Positions 44,890 through 55,701 of a stretch of DNA of 64,000 nt are shown here, piece by piece. A model generated the notes under the pieces. That model searched no databases, was not told where the DNA came from, and saw only the letters and a program-made list of their open reading frames with translations. Where the stretch lies: NCBI RefSeq assembly GCF_000717055.1, contig NZ_JNXI01000012.1, positions 160,794-224,793 of the forward strand. The letters run 5' to 3'. Within the stretch, counting starts at the first letter, position 1, and every line of letters begins with the position of its first letter. This DNA is from Streptomyces iakyrus (GTDB lineage: Bacteria; Actinomycetota; Actinomycetes; Streptomycetales; Streptomycetaceae). A program made the translations under genes and the position numbers.

Positions 44890-47800
44890 GTGACTGGCTG
44901 GCAGTTCTGGGTGGACCGGGGCGGCACCTTCACCGACATCGTCGCCCGGCGCCCGGACGGCCGGCTGCTCACGCACAAACTGCTCTCGGACAGCCCCGCA
45001 CGCTACGCCGACGCCGCCGTCGAGGGCGTGCGCACCCTGCTGGCCGGCTCCGGCGACCCCGTCGACAGCGTGCGCATGGGGACCACCGTCGCCACCAACG
45101 CCCTGCTGGAGCGCAAGGGCGAGCGCACCCTGCTGCTCATCACCCGCGGCTTCCGCGACGCCCTGCGCATCGCCTACCAGAACCGCCCCCGCATCTTCGC
45201 CCGCCGCATCGACCTGCCCGAGCTGCTGTACGAGCGGGTGGTCGAGATCGACGAGCGCATCGCCGCCGACGGCACCGTCCTGGGCGCACCCGACCCGGAC
45301 GCCCTCGCCGGGCCACTGCAGGAGGCGTACGACGACGGGATCCGCGCCGTCGCGGTGGTCTGCATGCACAGCCACCTCCACCCGGCCCACGAACAGGCCG
45401 TCGGGGAGATCGCCGCCCGCATCGGCTTCCCGCAGATCTCGCTCTCCAGCGAGGCCAGCCCCCTGATGAAACTCGTACCGCGTGGGGACACCGCCGTCGT
45501 CGACGCCTACCTCTCGCCCGTCCTGCGCCGCTACGTCCGGCAGGTCGCCGACGAGCTCGAAGGCGTGCGGCTGATGTTCATGCAGTCCAACGGCGGCCTC
45601 ACCGAAGCGGGGCAGTTCCGCGGGAAGGACGCCATCCTGTCCGGGCCGGCAGGTGGCATCGTCGGCATGGCCCGCATGTCGCAGCTCGCCGGCTTCGACC
45701 GGGTCATCGGCTTCGACATGGGCGGGACCTCCACCGACGTCTCCCACTTCGCCGGCGCCTACGAGCGCGTCTTCACGAGCCAGATCGCCGGTGTCCGGCT
45801 GCGCGCCCCCATGCTGGACATCCACACCGTCGCCGCCGGCGGCGGGTCGGTCCTGCACTTCGACGGTTCCCGCTACCGCGTAGGGCCGGACTCGGCGGGC
45901 GCGGACCCGGGGCCCGCCTGCTACCGCGGCGGCGGGCCGCTCGCCGTCACCGACGCCAACGTCATGCTCGGCCGGATCCAGCCCGCTCACTTCCCGAAGG
46001 TGTTCGGGCCGGACGGCGACCAGCCCCTCGACGAGACACTCGTCCGGGACCGCTTCACCGCCCTCGCCCGCGAGATCGGCGAGCAGACCGGCGACGACCG
46101 CACGCCCGAACAGGTCGCCGAGGGCTACCTGCAGATCGCCGTGGCCAACATCGCCTCCGCCGTGAAGCGGATCTCCGTCCAGAAGGGCCACGACGTCACC
46201 CGCTACGCCCTCACCACCTTCGGCGGGGCAGGCGGGCAGCACGCCTGCATGGTCGCCGACTCCCTCGGGATCCGCACCGTCCTCGTGCCCCCCATGGCCG
46301 GAGTCCTGTCCGCACTCGGCATCGGTCTCGCCGACACCACCGCCATGCGTGAGCAGTCCGTCGAGGCGCCCCTGGCACCCGCCTCCATGCCCGGCGTCCT
46401 CAAGACCGCCGAAGACCTGGAAGCGGCGGCCTGCGCCGAACTCCTCGCGGAGGATGTCCCCGAGGAGCACATCGCGATCACCCGCCGCGCGGAACTCCGC
46501 TACGACGGCACCGATACCACCCTCACCGTCGAGCTGACCGAGCCCGACGCGATGCGGCGAGCCTTCGAAGACCGTCATCGCGCCACGTACTCCTTCACGC
46601 TCGACCGCCCGATCGTCGTCGAAGCCCTCTCTGTCGAAGCCACCGGCATCACAGAACCCCCCGATCTCTCCGCTCTCGCCCCCTACGAAGCCACCACGGA
46701 CGGCAGCCACGCGGCGCCGCGCACCGTCCGCCTCCACACCGGCGGCGCCTGGCGCGACGTACCCCTCCACCGCCGCGAGGACCTTCCCCCCGGCGACACC
46801 GTCACCGGCCCGGCGATCATCACCGAAGCCGGCTCGACGACCGTCGTCGACGACGGCTGGCGGGCCTCGGCGACCGACGACGGGCATCTGGTCATGGAAC
46901 GCGCCGCGATTACGCAGAGTTCCGATCTCGACACGAAAGTCGATCCGGTTCTGCTGGAGGTCTTCAACAACCTGTTCATGTCGATCGCCGAGCAGATGGG
47001 CGCCCGCCTCGAATCCACCGCCCAGTCCGTCAACATCAAAGAGCGCCTGGACTTCTCCTGCGCCCTCTTCGACCCGGACGGAAACCTGGTGGCCAACGCC
47101 CCGCACATCCCCGTCCACCTGGGCTCGATGGGTACGAGCGTCAAGGAGGTCATCCGGAGGCGCGGCTCCCGCATGCGCCCCGGCGACACCTATGCCGTCA
47201 ACGACCCGTACCACGGCGGCACCCATCTGCCCGACGTCACCGTGATCACGCCGGTCTTCGACACCCCACCGCTGGTCGACACGGAGAGTGACACGGCCGG
47301 AAGGGCGGTGCCCGACCCCGAGATCCTCTTCTACGTCGCCTCGCGCGGCCATCACGCCGAGATCGGCGGTATCGCCCCCGGCTCCATGCCCGCGGGCAGC
47401 CGCACCATCGAGGAGGAGGGCGTCCTCTTCGACAACTGGCTTCTCGCCGAGAACGGCCGCTTCCGTGAGGACGAGACGCTCCGCCTCCTGACCGAGGCGC
47501 CCTATCCCTCCCGCAACCCGAAGACCAACCTCGCCGACCTGCGCGCCCAGATCGCCGCCAACCACAAGGGAGTCGACGAGGTCGGCCGCATGATCGAGGA
47601 CTACGGCCTCGACGTCGTCCAGGCCTACATGAGGCACGTCCAGGACAACGCGGAAGAGGCCGTACGCCGCGTCATCGGCGCCCTCGACGACGGCGACTAC
47701 GCCTACGAGACCGACTCGGGCGCCGTCATCCGCGTGGCCGTGCGCGTGGACCGCCGGAACCGTTCCGCGACGATCGACTTCACCGGCACGTCCGCGCAAC

Positions 47801-48564
47801 TGCCCACCAACTTCAACGCCCCCTTCTCGGTCGTCAACGCAGCCGTGCTGTACGTCTTCCGCACCCTCGTCGCCGACGACATCCCTCTCAACGACGGCTG
47901 TCTGCGCCCCCTGCGCATCGTCGTCCCGCCCGGCTGCCTGCTCGCCCCCGAGCCGCCCGCTGCCGTGGTCGCCGGGAACGTCGAGACCTCCCAGGCCGTC
48001 ACCGGCGCCCTGTACGCGGCGCTCGGCGTCCAGGCCGAGGGCTCCGGGACCATGAACAACGTCACCTTCGGCAACGAACAGCACCAGTACTACGAAACCG
48101 TTGCCTCAGGCTCCGGCGCCGGCGACGGCTTCCCCGGCGCACCCGTCGTCCAGACCCACATGACCAACTCCCGCCTCACCGACCCCGAGGTCCTGGAGTG
48201 GCGACTGCCCGTGCGCCTGGAGGAGTTCGCCGTCCGGCGCGGGAGCGGCGGCGCGGGACGGTGGCACGGCGGGGACGGCGCGGTACGCCGCATCCGCTTC
48301 CTCGAACCCATGACCGTCTCCACCCTGTCCCAGCACCGCCGGGTCCCGCCGTACGGCATGGCGGGCGGCGAGCCGGGCGCTCTCGGCGCCAACCGGGTGG
48401 AGCACGCCGACGGCACGGTGACCGCACTCGGCGGCAGCGACTCCGCGGACCTCGTCACCGGCGACGTACTCGTCGTCGAAACCCCCGGCGGCGGAGGTTA
48501 CGGCCCGCCGTCGCCCGACCCCCATCAAGCAGGAGAAGAGATCGATGATCTTCGGGCGTTCTGA
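44890..48564 (+). CDS. Fused hydantoinase A/B (5-oxoprolinase-type)
   Basis: 1,224 aa. The N-terminal HyuA part (about 1-660) starts [19 protein letters not shown], and has [24 protein letters not shown] and [15 protein letters not shown] motifs of the ATP-grasp-like actin fold; the HyuB part (about 684-1210) contains [45 protein letters not shown] and a Gly-rich C-terminal GGGGYG. Fusions of this length are like eukaryotic OPLAH (ATP-dependent 5-oxoprolinase). Start GTG 44890. It lies inside the conservon between cvnC and cvnD, and its end overlaps cvnD by 20 bases. Confidence 0.9.
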   Translation: MTGWQFWVDRGGTFTDIVARRPDGRLLTHKLLSDSPARYADAAVEGVRTLLAGSGDPVDSVRMGTTVATNALLERKGERTLLLITRGFRDALRIAYQNRPRIFARRIDLPELLYERVVEIDERIAADGTVLGAPDPDALAGPLQEAYDDGIRAVAVVCMHSHLHPAHEQAVGEIAARIGFPQISLSSEASPLMKLVPRGDTAVVDAYLSPVLRRYVRQVADELEGVRLMFMQSNGGLTEAGQFRGKDAILSGPAGGIVGMARMSQLAGFDRVIGFDMGGTSTDVSHFAGAYERVFTSQIAGVRLRAPMLDIHTVAAGGGSVLHFDGSRYRVGPDSAGADPGPACYRGGGPLAVTDANVMLGRIQPAHFPKVFGPDGDQPLDETLVRDRFTALAREIGEQTGDDRTPEQVAEGYLQIAVANIASAVKRISVQKGHDVTRYALTTFGGAGGQHACMVADSLGIRTVLVPPMAGVLSALGIGLADTTAMREQSVEAPLAPASMPGVLKTAEDLEAAACAELLAEDVPEEHIAITRRAELRYDGTDTTLTVELTEPDAMRRAFEDRHRATYSFTLDRPIVVEALSVEATGITEPPDLSALAPYEATTDGSHAAPRTVRLHTGGAWRDVPLHRREDLPPGDTVTGPAIITEAGSTTVVDDGWRASATDDGHLVMERAAITQSSDLDTKVDPVLLEVFNNLFMSIAEQMGARLESTAQSVNIKERLDFSCALFDPDGNLVANAPHIPVHLGSMGTSVKEVIRRRGSRMRPGDTYAVNDPYHGGTHLPDVTVITPVFDTPPLVDTESDTAGRAVPDPEILFYVASRGHHAEIGGIAPGSMPAGSRTIEEEGVLFDNWLLAENGRFREDETLRLLTEAPYPSRNPKTNLADLRAQIAANHKGVDEVGRMIEDYGLDVVQAYMRHVQDNAEEAVRRVIGALDDGDYAYETDSGAVIRVAVRVDRRNRSATIDFTGTSAQLPTNFNAPFSVVNAAVLYVFRTLVADDIPLNDGCLRPLRIVVPPGCLLAPEPPAAVVAGNVETSQAVTGALYAALGVQAEGSGTMNNVTFGNEQHQYYETVASGSGAGDGFPGAPVVQTHMTNSRLTDPEVLEWRLPVRLEEFAVRRGSGGAGRWHGGDGAVRRIRFLEPMTVSTLSQHRRVPPYGMAGGEPGALGANRVEHADGTVTALGGSDSADLVTGDVLVVETPGGGGYGPPSPDPHQAGEEIDDLRAF

Positions 48565-49150
48565 GCGCGGCAAGCCTCCGGTCGAGCCCGTCACGCTCAA
48601 GATCCTGGTGGCCGGCGGCTTCGGCGTGGGCAAGACCACGCTCGTCGGCGCGGTCAGCGAGATCAGGCCGCTGCGCACCGAGGAGCTGCTCACCGAGGCC
48701 GGGCGCCCGGTCGACGACACCAGTGGTGTGGAGGGCAAGAACACCACCACCGTGGCCATGGACTTCGGCCGAATAACCCTCCGCGAGGACCTTGTGCTGT
48801 ACCTCTTCGGCACGCCCGGCCAGGAGCGGTTCTGGTTCATGTGGGACGAACTGTCCGAGGGCGCCCTCGGAGCCGTCGTCCTCGCCGACACCCGCCGCCT
48901 GGAGGACTGCTTCGCCGCCGTCGACTACTTCGAGCGGCGCTCCATCCCCTTCCTCGTCGGCGTCAACTGTTTCGAGGGCGCTCCCCGTTACCCGGTCGAG
49001 GACGTCCGCCAGGCCCTCGACCTGGACGAGGGCGTCCCGCTTCTGATGTGCGACGCCCGGGACCGCGAGTCGGTCAAGGAGGCACTCATCGGCGTCGTCC
49101 AGCACGCCATGGCCTACGCCGCAGACCACCGCGAGACCGTCACCGGCTGA
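48545..49150 (+). CDS. cvnD: CvnD, small Ras-like GTPase
   Basis: 201 aa. G1 [10 protein letters not shown] (about 25-34), switch [13 protein letters not shown]3 [13 protein letters not shown] (about 80-92), and VGVNCFE in place of the NKxD motif, normal for MglA-related CvnD. Start ATG 48545 with GGAGAAGAG, within the end of the hydantoinase gene. It hydrolyses GTP and is the signalling output of the conservon. Ends before a bidirectional terminator. Confidence 0.93.
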   Translation: MIFGRSERGKPPVEPVTLKILVAGGFGVGKTTLVGAVSEIRPLRTEELLTEAGRPVDDTSGVEGKNTTTVAMDFGRITLREDLVLYLFGTPGQERFWFMWDELSEGALGAVVLADTRRLEDCFAAVDYFERRSIPFLVGVNCFEGAPRYPVEDVRQALDLDEGVPLLMCDARDRESVKEALIGVVQHAMAYAADHRETVTG

Positions 49151-49168
49151 CGCGCCCGGCCGGGGTAC

Positions 49169-49204
49169 GCGGCCCGTACCCCCGCCGACCGGGGTACGGG
49201 CCGC
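49169..49204. terminator. Bidirectional terminator cvnD/glpK
   Basis: Perfect 14-bp stem, GCGGCCCGTACCCC (49169-49182) against GGGGTACGGGCCGC (49191-49204), loop of 8, between the convergent cvnD and glpK genes. Confidence 0.9.
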
Positions 49205-49234
49205 CGTCGGAAAGGACGCTCCACGCGCGCGTGG

Positions 49235-50752
49235 TCAGCTCTCGTCCTCCTCCCAGCCGAAGCTCTTCTCCACGGCCTTGCGCCAGTTGTGGTACTCGCG
49301 GTCCCGCACCGACGCCTCCATGTCCGGAGTCCACTCGACGTCCTTCTGCCAGTGCGCCTTGAGTTCGTCCAGGTCGTTCCACACCCCGGTGGCCAGACCG
49401 GCCGCGTACGCGGCGCCCAGACAGGTCGTCTCGGAGATCTTCGGCCGTACCACCGGGACGTCGAGCACGTCTGCCTGGTGCTGCATGAGCAGGTTGTTCT
49501 TCGTCATGCCGCCGTCGACCTTCAGGGTGGTGATGTGTACCCCGGAGTCCTGGTACATGGCGTCGACGACCTCACGGGTCTGCCAGCTCGTCGCCTCCAG
49601 CACCGCACGGGCGAGGTGCGCCTTCGTGACGTACCGGGTCAGGCCGGTGACCACGCCACGCGCGTCGGAGCGCCAGTACGGGGCGAACAGGCCCGAGAAC
49701 GCCGGAACGATGTACGCGCCGCCGTTGTCCTCCACGCTGGCTGCGAGAGGCTCGATCTCGTCGGCCGTCCGGATGATGCCGAGCTGGTCCCGGAACCACT
49801 GCACCAGCGCGCCCGTGATGGCGATCGCGCCCTCCAGGCAGTAGACCGGCGCCTCGGTGCCGATCTTGTACCCCATCGTCGTCAGCAGACCGCTCTTCGA
49901 CGGCACCGGGCGGTCGCCCGTGTTGAGCAGCAGGAAACTTCCCGTGCCGTACGTGTTCTTGGCGGTGCCCACGTCATAGCAGGCCTGCCCGAACACGGCC
50001 GCCTGCTGGTCGCCCAGCGCGGAGGCCACGGGCACACCGGCGAGCTGGCCGACGGCGGTGCCGTACACCTCCGAGGAGGAGCGGATCTCGGGCAGCATGG
50101 CCTCGGGGATGTTCATGGCCGAGAGGATCGAGGGGTCCCACTGGAGGGTCTCCAGGTTCATCAGCATGGTGCGTCCGGCGTTGGTCACGTCGGTGACGTG
50201 CTGCCCGCCGTCCGTGCCGCCGGTGAGGTTCCAGATCAGCCAGGAGTCCATCGTGCCGAAGGCGATCTCGCCGCGTTCGGCACGCGCCCGGAGGTCGGGC
50301 ACGTTGTCGAGCAGCCAGGCCGCCTTGGGCCCCGAGAAGTAGGTGGCCAGGGGTAGGCCCGTCTGCTCGCGGAAGCGGTCCTGTCCGTCCGTGCCACCCA
50401 GCTGGTTGCAGAGCGCCGCCGTCCGCGTGTCTTGCCAGACGATGGCGTTGTGCACCGGCTTGCCCGTCGCGCGGTCCCACAGAAGGGTCGTCTCGCGCTG
50501 GTTGGTGATCCCCATCGCGCTCAGCTGGTCGGCCCTCAGGCCGGCCTTGGCGATCGCCCCTGCCACTACCGCCTGCGTCTTGGACCAGATCTCGGTGGCG
50601 TCGTGCTCCACCCAGCCGGGCTTCGGGAAGATCTGGCGGTGCTCACGCTGGTCCACGGCGACGATCGCGCCGTCCTGGTTGAAGACGATGCAGCGGCTCG
50701 ACGTGGTGCCCTGGTCGATGGCTGCGACGTACTTCCCGGAGTTGTCCGTCAT
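49235..50752 (-). CDS. glpK: Glycerol kinase
   Basis: 505 aa FGGY kinase. N-terminal [14 protein letters not shown] (10-23), [32 protein letters not shown], and the C-terminal FGGY-like [12 protein letters not shown] and [13 protein letters not shown]. Phosphorylates glycerol taken up by the GlpF channel encoded just upstream. Start ATG 50750-50752, with AAGGGG. The gene is 18 bases after glpF, a typical glpFK operon; no glpD or GylR-type regulator gene is adjacent. Confidence 0.97.
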   Translation of the reverse strand: MTDNSGKYVAAIDQGTTSSRCIVFNQDGAIVAVDQREHRQIFPKPGWVEHDATEIWSKTQAVVAGAIAKAGLRADQLSAMGITNQRETTLLWDRATGKPVHNAIVWQDTRTAALCNQLGGTDGQDRFREQTGLPLATYFSGPKAAWLLDNVPDLRARAERGEIAFGTMDSWLIWNLTGGTDGGQHVTDVTNAGRTMLMNLETLQWDPSILSAMNIPEAMLPEIRSSSEVYGTAVGQLAGVPVASALGDQQAAVFGQACYDVGTAKNTYGTGSFLLLNTGDRPVPSKSGLLTTMGYKIGTEAPVYCLEGAIAITGALVQWFRDQLGIIRTADEIEPLAASVEDNGGAYIVPAFSGLFAPYWRSDARGVVTGLTRYVTKAHLARAVLEATSWQTREVVDAMYQDSGVHITTLKVDGGMTKNNLLMQHQADVLDVPVVRPKISETTCLGAAYAAGLATGVWNDLDELKAHWQKDVEWTPDMEASVRDREYHNWRKAVEKSFGWEEDES

Positions 50753-50770
50753 GGCTACCCCTTCGGCTGG

Positions 50771-51568
50771 TCAGAAGGCTGCGTTGTAGATGAGCGCCCC
50801 GAGAATGCCGCCGACCGCAGGACCCACTACCGGTACCCAGGAGTACCCCCAGTCGGAAGTCCCCTTGTTCGGGATCGGCAGGAACTGGTGCACGATGCGC
50901 GGACCGAGGTCACGAGCCGGGTTGATCGCGTATCCGGTGGGCCCACCCAGCGAGAGGCCGATGCCGACGACCAGCAGGGACACCAGCAGGATCGAGATAC
51001 CGGATCCGTAGATCCCCGCCGCTTCGCCGGGAATGGGGCCGATGCCGACTCCCTGGACGACCCTGTCGTCACCCACCAAGGCCAGGATGGGCAGCACCAG
51101 GGCGATGGTGGCGAGGATCTCCGTCATCAGGTTGGCGGCCGGGTTCCGGATCTCAGGGATGGTGGAGAAGATGCCCAGGGTGGGAACCGGTTCGTCCACC
51201 GTTCCTTCGGTGGTGCCCGTCTTCCGCACGTTTGCCTGGAACTGGGCGAAGTAGATCAAGTAGGCGAGGACCGCGCCCAGCATGGCGCCCACGATCTGTC
51301 CGAGCAGGTAGATCCAGACCTTGTCCCACACGCCTGTGTCGACGGCCAGACCCAGCGTGACCGCAGGGTTGATGTGTCCTCCGGAGAGGGGAGCGGCGGT
51401 GTACGCGCCTGCCAGCACGCCGAAGCCCCAGCCGAACGCGATCACCACCCACCCGGCGGCTCGCGCTTTCGAGAATCTGAGGGTGACGGCGGCACACACG
51501 CCGGCACCGAACAGGATCAGGATCGCCGTGCCGATCATCTCGCCGACGAATATGTCTCCGTTAGTCAT
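50771..51568 (-). CDS. glpF: Glycerol facilitator (aquaglyceroporin)
   Basis: 265 aa MIP channel with six membrane helices and two half-helix NPA motifs, GGHINPAV (about 63-70) and AINPARDLGPR (about 213-223); Asp after NPAR is the aquaglyceroporin type. Start ATG 51566-51568, with GAGGAG. First gene of the glpFK operon. Confidence 0.95.
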   Translation of the reverse strand: MTNGDIFVGEMIGTAILILFGAGVCAAVTLRFSKARAAGWVVIAFGWGFGVLAGAYTAAPLSGGHINPAVTLGLAVDTGVWDKVWIYLLGQIVGAMLGAVLAYLIYFAQFQANVRKTGTTEGTVDEPVPTLGIFSTIPEIRNPAANLMTEILATIALVLPILALVGDDRVVQGVGIGPIPGEAAGIYGSGISILLVSLLVVGIGLSLGGPTGYAINPARDLGPRIVHQFLPIPNKGTSDWGYSWVPVVGPAVGGILGALIYNAAF

Positions 51569-52377
51569 GGCGGCTCCTCAGCCCTGGCCCGGGACGATCG
51601 GCCCCGGTTCTCACCTGCAGGGTGCGTTTCCCGTGGCTACTTCAGCCGGAGGCAGGGGTTCCGCGCCCCGCCCGGCATCTGTGACGAGCGTGCCGTCGCA
51701 GCCGAATCGCCCGTGGGGGAAGGGGCCTTGGCGCAGGCGCAGCCACGCGCCGCAGTGCCGGAATACGCCGCGTATGTACGGCGATGTCGACTGACACCGG
51801 AAGTGTTCACCGGCACCTGAGGGGCGTCAAGGTCGCCGACCGCAACGGTTGACGGCCGTCGGACGGCCACCGGGCTCGCGCCGGGCCGACGGGCCGGTTG
51901 CTCGGCCATGGCGGCGCCCGGTCGGGTCGATGTTCAGATCTGTTCCGGACCCGCGCGGGCCTAGGTGAGCCGCGCGAGGCTTGGCTGATGGTGTCCGGCC
52001 TCCGCCGGGCTCCGCCTGGGGGGCGAACGCCCGGCCGCACCTGACTCCTCGCTTGCTAGTGTCCAGGATTCACCTGACCTGGCGGTTTCTCAACCGCAGG
52101 AGTTCCGCGGCACGATGACCGCCGCTGTGGGCCCCCGGCGGGCCGGTTGCCTTCCGCCCCATGCACGGCCTCGACAGCGCCGCAACCCGTGCGCCGGGCC
52201 CCCTGGCGCAGCTGCCGAAGGGCCGCATACGCCGCGCATTGGGACCGCCTGTCGGGCCCTGTCGGCACCCGCCACTCAGGACCCCGCCCGGCACATCTCT
52301 ACGGTCAGGAACCGTGCCGGAGCGAGCCCAGGGGAGCCCGGTCGGGTCCGCAGCCGCATCAGCGTCTCCCGCGTGCC
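51569..52377. other. 809-base gap upstream of glpF
   Basis: Long stretch without a credible gene. Open frames here (for example 51637-51909 on the minus strand) have poor codon bias and low-complexity products. It must hold the glpF promoter and operator, but I cannot place them with confidence. Confidence 0.5.
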
Positions 52378-54150
52378 TCAGAAGCCCTGCACGCCCCTCT
52401 CGGCCGCCATCCCGCACCCCGCCGACGCCGGCGTCGGCCGCGAGCCCCTGCGAGCCTCGTGGCCCGGCACGCCCGCCCGGCCCAGCACCCAACTCGCCCC
52501 GTGCAGCGCTTTCGCCGCCTTCTTCAGCGGAGCCAGGCAGGCCGCCGCCTGCCGGTGGTCGGTCACGCTGCCCGGCGGGCACAGCACCGTCGCGAGGGAC
52601 AGCGTGACCGGCCGGCCCCCGGCCGACCAGTCGGCGTCCAGCACCGATGCGGCCAGCGGATCGAGACCTTCCGGATCGGCGAGCACCAGGAAATCGTCCC
52701 CGCCGATGTGCCCGACGCGCGCCCCCTCCGTCGCGGCCTGTTGCAGCGTGCGGCCCACCGCCCGGATCAGCTCGTCTCCCGCCGCGAACCCGGCACCGTC
52801 GTTGACCTGCTTGAAGTGGTCGACGTCCAGCCAGCTCAACGCGAACGCCCGCCCCGCAGCGATCCGCCGGTCCACCTCGCCGGTGATCACGTCCGAGCCG
52901 GGCAGACGCGTCAGCGGATTGAGCCCCGCCGCCTCCTCCACCCGCGTCTCCGCCAGTGCCCGCACGAGGTCCGCGAGCCGGACGGCCCCCACGCACCGCC
53001 CGTACTCGTCCACCACGGCCACGTCGTCCGACGTGCGGTCCCGCCCTCCGACCGCCACCACGTCCAGGACCTCCCAGGCCGTGGCGTCGACGCCCACCGT
53101 CCGCGGTGGATCACCGAGCTTGGCCGCGGGCCGGTCGGCGTACAGGGCGTGTCCGTAGCGCCCCGACATCGACAGCAGGAAGCGGGAGCGGTGCACCGAC
53201 CGGACCGGCACGCCGGTGGTGTCCACGAGCAACACCCCGGACACGTCCGGCGACCCCGTCAGCAGGGCGCGCACCTGCCCTGCCGACGCGGTGGCCGGCA
53301 GCAGGGCGGCGGGCCGGACGAACTCCCGCACCGACGGTCCGGTCCGTGGTGCGGCCGTCTCGGCGGGGGAGCGTGGCGGGACGTAGACGTCCGCGGCGGG
53401 CAGGCGCGCCGGCGGTGCGAACAGTTCGCCCTGCGCCAGTTGCGCCCCGTCCGCCAGTGCCGCCGCACATTGCCCCTCGGTCTCCACGCCCTCAACGGCC
53501 AGGAGCGCCCCCAGCTCGTCGCACAGCGTCCGCATCGACCGCACCACCGCCGGTCGCGCCAGCAGCGACGCGTCCAGCTTCACCAGGCCGGGGGAGAGGT
53601 CCGAGAGCAGCCGCAAGGGCACGTCCCCGTCCCCGATCCCGTCCGCGCAGATCCGGAAACCCTGCCCGCGCAGCGTGGCCACCGCCTCCAGCAGGGCCTG
53701 CTGCGGCACATGCGTGTACGGCGGGCAGAGGTCGATCGTGACTTCCCAGGGCAGCCGCCCCGCCTCCCGCACGGCGTCGTGCAGTGACGGGAGCCCGCCG
53801 AGGTCCGCGAGTGTCCCGGCGAACACGTTGACGAACAGCGGAAGCAGAGTTTCCTTGCGCACCGCCGCGCGAACCGCCGACACCGCCAGCCGGCAGTCGA
53901 GCCCGGGGTCCCGGCGGGCCTCGGCAAGGACGTCGCCGGTCTCCGGCCGGGCGAGTATCTCCAGCCCCGCGACCGCTCCGGTCGTCAGATTGACCACCGG
54001 TTGGAAGGCGAAGCGGAGAGTGTCCGTCCAGGAGTGCACGGCAGCATGATTGACGCCACCGGCACACGCCCAGGCGCAGTTCATGAGACGTTCACGCAGC
54101 ATTCCGGACCGAGCACGCAGCGTAGCCACAGGTGTGGGTGTACGAGCCAC
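52378..54150 (-). CDS. EAL-CBS-GGDEF signalling protein
   Basis: 590 aa, start GTG 54148-54150 (GGGAGG 5 bases upstream). N-terminal EAL domain (about 30-245) with degenerate signature LEILAR instead of EAL and the later DGIGDGD; a CBS pair (about 275-400); and a GGDEF domain (about 410-560) with a GGDDF signature (about 483). Cytoplasmic, without membrane helices. The EAL domain probably lacks phosphodiesterase activity; GGDDF may or may not make c-di-GMP. Similar tripartite proteins exist in Streptomyces. Divergent from the VanX gene. Confidence 0.9.
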   Translation of the reverse strand: MARTPTPVATLRARSGMLRERLMNCAWACAGGVNHAAVHSWTDTLRFAFQPVVNLTTGAVAGLEILARPETGDVLAEARRDPGLDCRLAVSAVRAAVRKETLLPLFVNVFAGTLADLGGLPSLHDAVREAGRLPWEVTIDLCPPYTHVPQQALLEAVATLRGQGFRICADGIGDGDVPLRLLSDLSPGLVKLDASLLARPAVVRSMRTLCDELGALLAVEGVETEGQCAAALADGAQLAQGELFAPPARLPAADVYVPPRSPAETAAPRTGPSVREFVRPAALLPATASAGQVRALLTGSPDVSGVLLVDTTGVPVRSVHRSRFLLSMSGRYGHALYADRPAAKLGDPPRTVGVDATAWEVLDVVAVGGRDRTSDDVAVVDEYGRCVGAVRLADLVRALAETRVEEAAGLNPLTRLPGSDVITGEVDRRIAAGRAFALSWLDVDHFKQVNDGAGFAAGDELIRAVGRTLQQAATEGARVGHIGGDDFLVLADPEGLDPLAASVLDADWSAGGRPVTLSLATVLCPPGSVTDHRQAAACLAPLKKAAKALHGASWVLGRAGVPGHEARRGSRPTPASAGCGMAAERGVQGF

Positions 54151-54305
54151 AGCACCCTCCCAGCACACCAATATGACGCCCCATCGGGAATGGACACCCT
54201 GGTGGACCGAATGCCGGCAGCCCACGCCCCCGCGGCCATCGGGCAGTTGTCGTGCCGCCGGCGGTCCCCTTCCACGGCGCCCCCACTCCTGATAGACGCA
54301 CGGGC

Positions 54306-55115
54306 ATGACACGACTCACCACCGTGGCACGTGCCCTGCTCACCGCGTTCGCCGCCTTGCTGGCGTCGACCGCCCCCGCCGCGACCGCCCGGGGCGGCAC
54401 CGATCCCAAGGCGCCGGGCGACTTTGTGGCCCTCAGAAGCGTGGACCCGACGATCATCCAGGAGATGCGCTACGTCACCCCGCACAACTTCGTCGGCGAG
54501 CGCATCGACGGCTACCGGCAGCCCGTCTGCATCCTCACCCGGCCCGCCGCCGAAGCCCTCCGCAAGGCCCAGCGCAAGCTTCTGCGCCAGGGCTACACGC
54601 TCAAGGTGTACGACTGCTACCGGCCACAACGGGCGGTGGACCACTTCGTCCGCTGGGCCGAGGATCTCGGCGACGAGTCCATGAAGGGCGAGTTCTACCC
54701 GAATGTCGACAAGACACGGCTGTTCGCCGACGGGTACATCGCGGCGAAATCCGGCCACAGCCGCGGTTCCACCCTGGACGTCACGCTCGTCAGGCTCCCG
54801 GCGAAACCGACCAGGCCCTACCGTCCCGGGGAGCCCCTGGTGCCGTGCTTCGCACCCCAGGGCGAGCGGTTCCCCGACAACTCGGTCGACATGGGGACCG
54901 GATTCGACTGCTTCGACACCCTCTCGCACACCCTCGACCCCCGCATTCAGGGCCGACAGCGCCACAACCGGCTGCTCCTCAAGAGCACCCTGGAAGGGCT
55001 CGGCTTCGTGAACCTGGCAGAGGAGTGGTGGCACTACACCTTCAAGCCGGAGGCCTATCCGGACACCTACTTCGACTTCCCCGTGTCCAGGAAGTCGCTG
55101 ACCAGCGCTCACTGA
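54306..55115 (+). CDS. Secreted D-Ala-D-Ala dipeptidase (VanX-type)
   Basis: 269 aa. Signal peptide 1-28 (MTRLTTVARALLTAFAALLA). M15 zinc peptidase with S149-x-H151...D158, E240 and H243 in EEWWHY, plus Arg in YDCYRPQRA. All metal and catalytic residues of VanX are present. Outside the cell it would cut D-Ala-D-Ala or cell-wall dipeptides. There is no vanHA gene nearby, so glycopeptide resistance is not indicated. Start ATG 54306; no good Shine-Dalgarno. Confidence 0.93.
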   Translation: MTRLTTVARALLTAFAALLASTAPAATARGGTDPKAPGDFVALRSVDPTIIQEMRYVTPHNFVGERIDGYRQPVCILTRPAAEALRKAQRKLLRQGYTLKVYDCYRPQRAVDHFVRWAEDLGDESMKGEFYPNVDKTRLFADGYIAAKSGHSRGSTLDVTLVRLPAKPTRPYRPGEPLVPCFAPQGERFPDNSVDMGTGFDCFDTLSHTLDPRIQGRQRHNRLLLKSTLEGLGFVNLAEEWWHYTFKPEAYPDTYFDFPVSRKSLTSAH

Positions 55116-55162
55116 GCAGCCTGCTCGATGCGCTCTCTCCGTGATCCGCTACAGTCCGCCGC

Positions 55163-55699
55163 GTGTCCGAGAATCAGCACTCCGCTTCGAACTCCGCGCC
55201 GAACTCCCACTGTTCGAGCTGCGGCGCGCCCTACGGAGAGGGCGTCACCGGCTGGCCCCGCACCTGCCCGGTGTGCGGGGCCGTGGCCTACCGCAATCCA
55301 CTCCCGGTCGCGGTGGCCCTCCAGCCCGTGTACGACACCCAGGGCACCGCCCTGGTCGTCATCACCCGAACCATCGCCCCCGCGCGCGGGGGGATCGCCC
55401 TGCCCGGTGGCTACATCGACGACCGGGAGGACTGGCGGCAGGCCGTCATACGCGAACTGCGGGAGGAAACCGGCATCGACGCCGCCGGCCGTGACGTACG
55501 GCTCGCCGACGCGATGAGCTCACCCGACGGACACCTGCTGCTGTTCGGTCTCCTGCCGGAGCGGCCCGCCGAGGGCCTGCCCTCCTCCGCCGCCACGGAC
55601 GAGACGGCGGGCTGGCACCTCCTGCGCAGGCCCGAGGAACTCGCCTTCCCCCTGCACACCCTGGCCGTACGCGCCTGGTTCGAGGGCCGGTACATCTGA
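55163..55699 (+). CDS. Nudix hydrolase with zinc ribbon
   Basis: 178 aa. Starts with a CSSCG...CPVCG zinc ribbon (about 17-41, four Cys), then the Nudix domain with GX5EX7REUXEEXGU complete (about 77-99; GGYIDDRED, RELREETGID). This NUDT/ADP-ribose- or NADH-pyrophosphatase-like layout hydrolyses nucleoside diphosphate derivatives. GTG 55163 follows a TACAGT -10 box by 7 bases, so a leaderless start is likely. Convergent with GH31. Confidence 0.9.
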   Translation: MSENQHSASNSAPNSHCSSCGAPYGEGVTGWPRTCPVCGAVAYRNPLPVAVALQPVYDTQGTALVVITRTIAPARGGIALPGGYIDDREDWRQAVIRELREETGIDAAGRDVRLADAMSSPDGHLLLFGLLPERPAEGLPSSAATDETAGWHLLRRPEELAFPLHTLAVRAWFEGRYI

Positions 55700-55701
55700 G
55701 C

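Noticed and set aside
42583..48084. Open frame of 1,833 codons on the minus strand across cvnA-C and the hydantoinase gene
   Set aside because: Antisense shadow of four well-supported genes; no recognisable domain.
51637..51909. 90-codon open frame on the minus strand upstream of glpF
   Set aside because: Poor third-position GC in its second half, no Shine-Dalgarno, and no recognisable protein features.
54306..55115. Glycopeptide-resistance cluster suggested by the VanX-type gene
   Set aside because: No vanH, vanA or vanRS genes nearby; the VanX-type enzyme is secreted and stands alone, which fits cell-wall turnover better.
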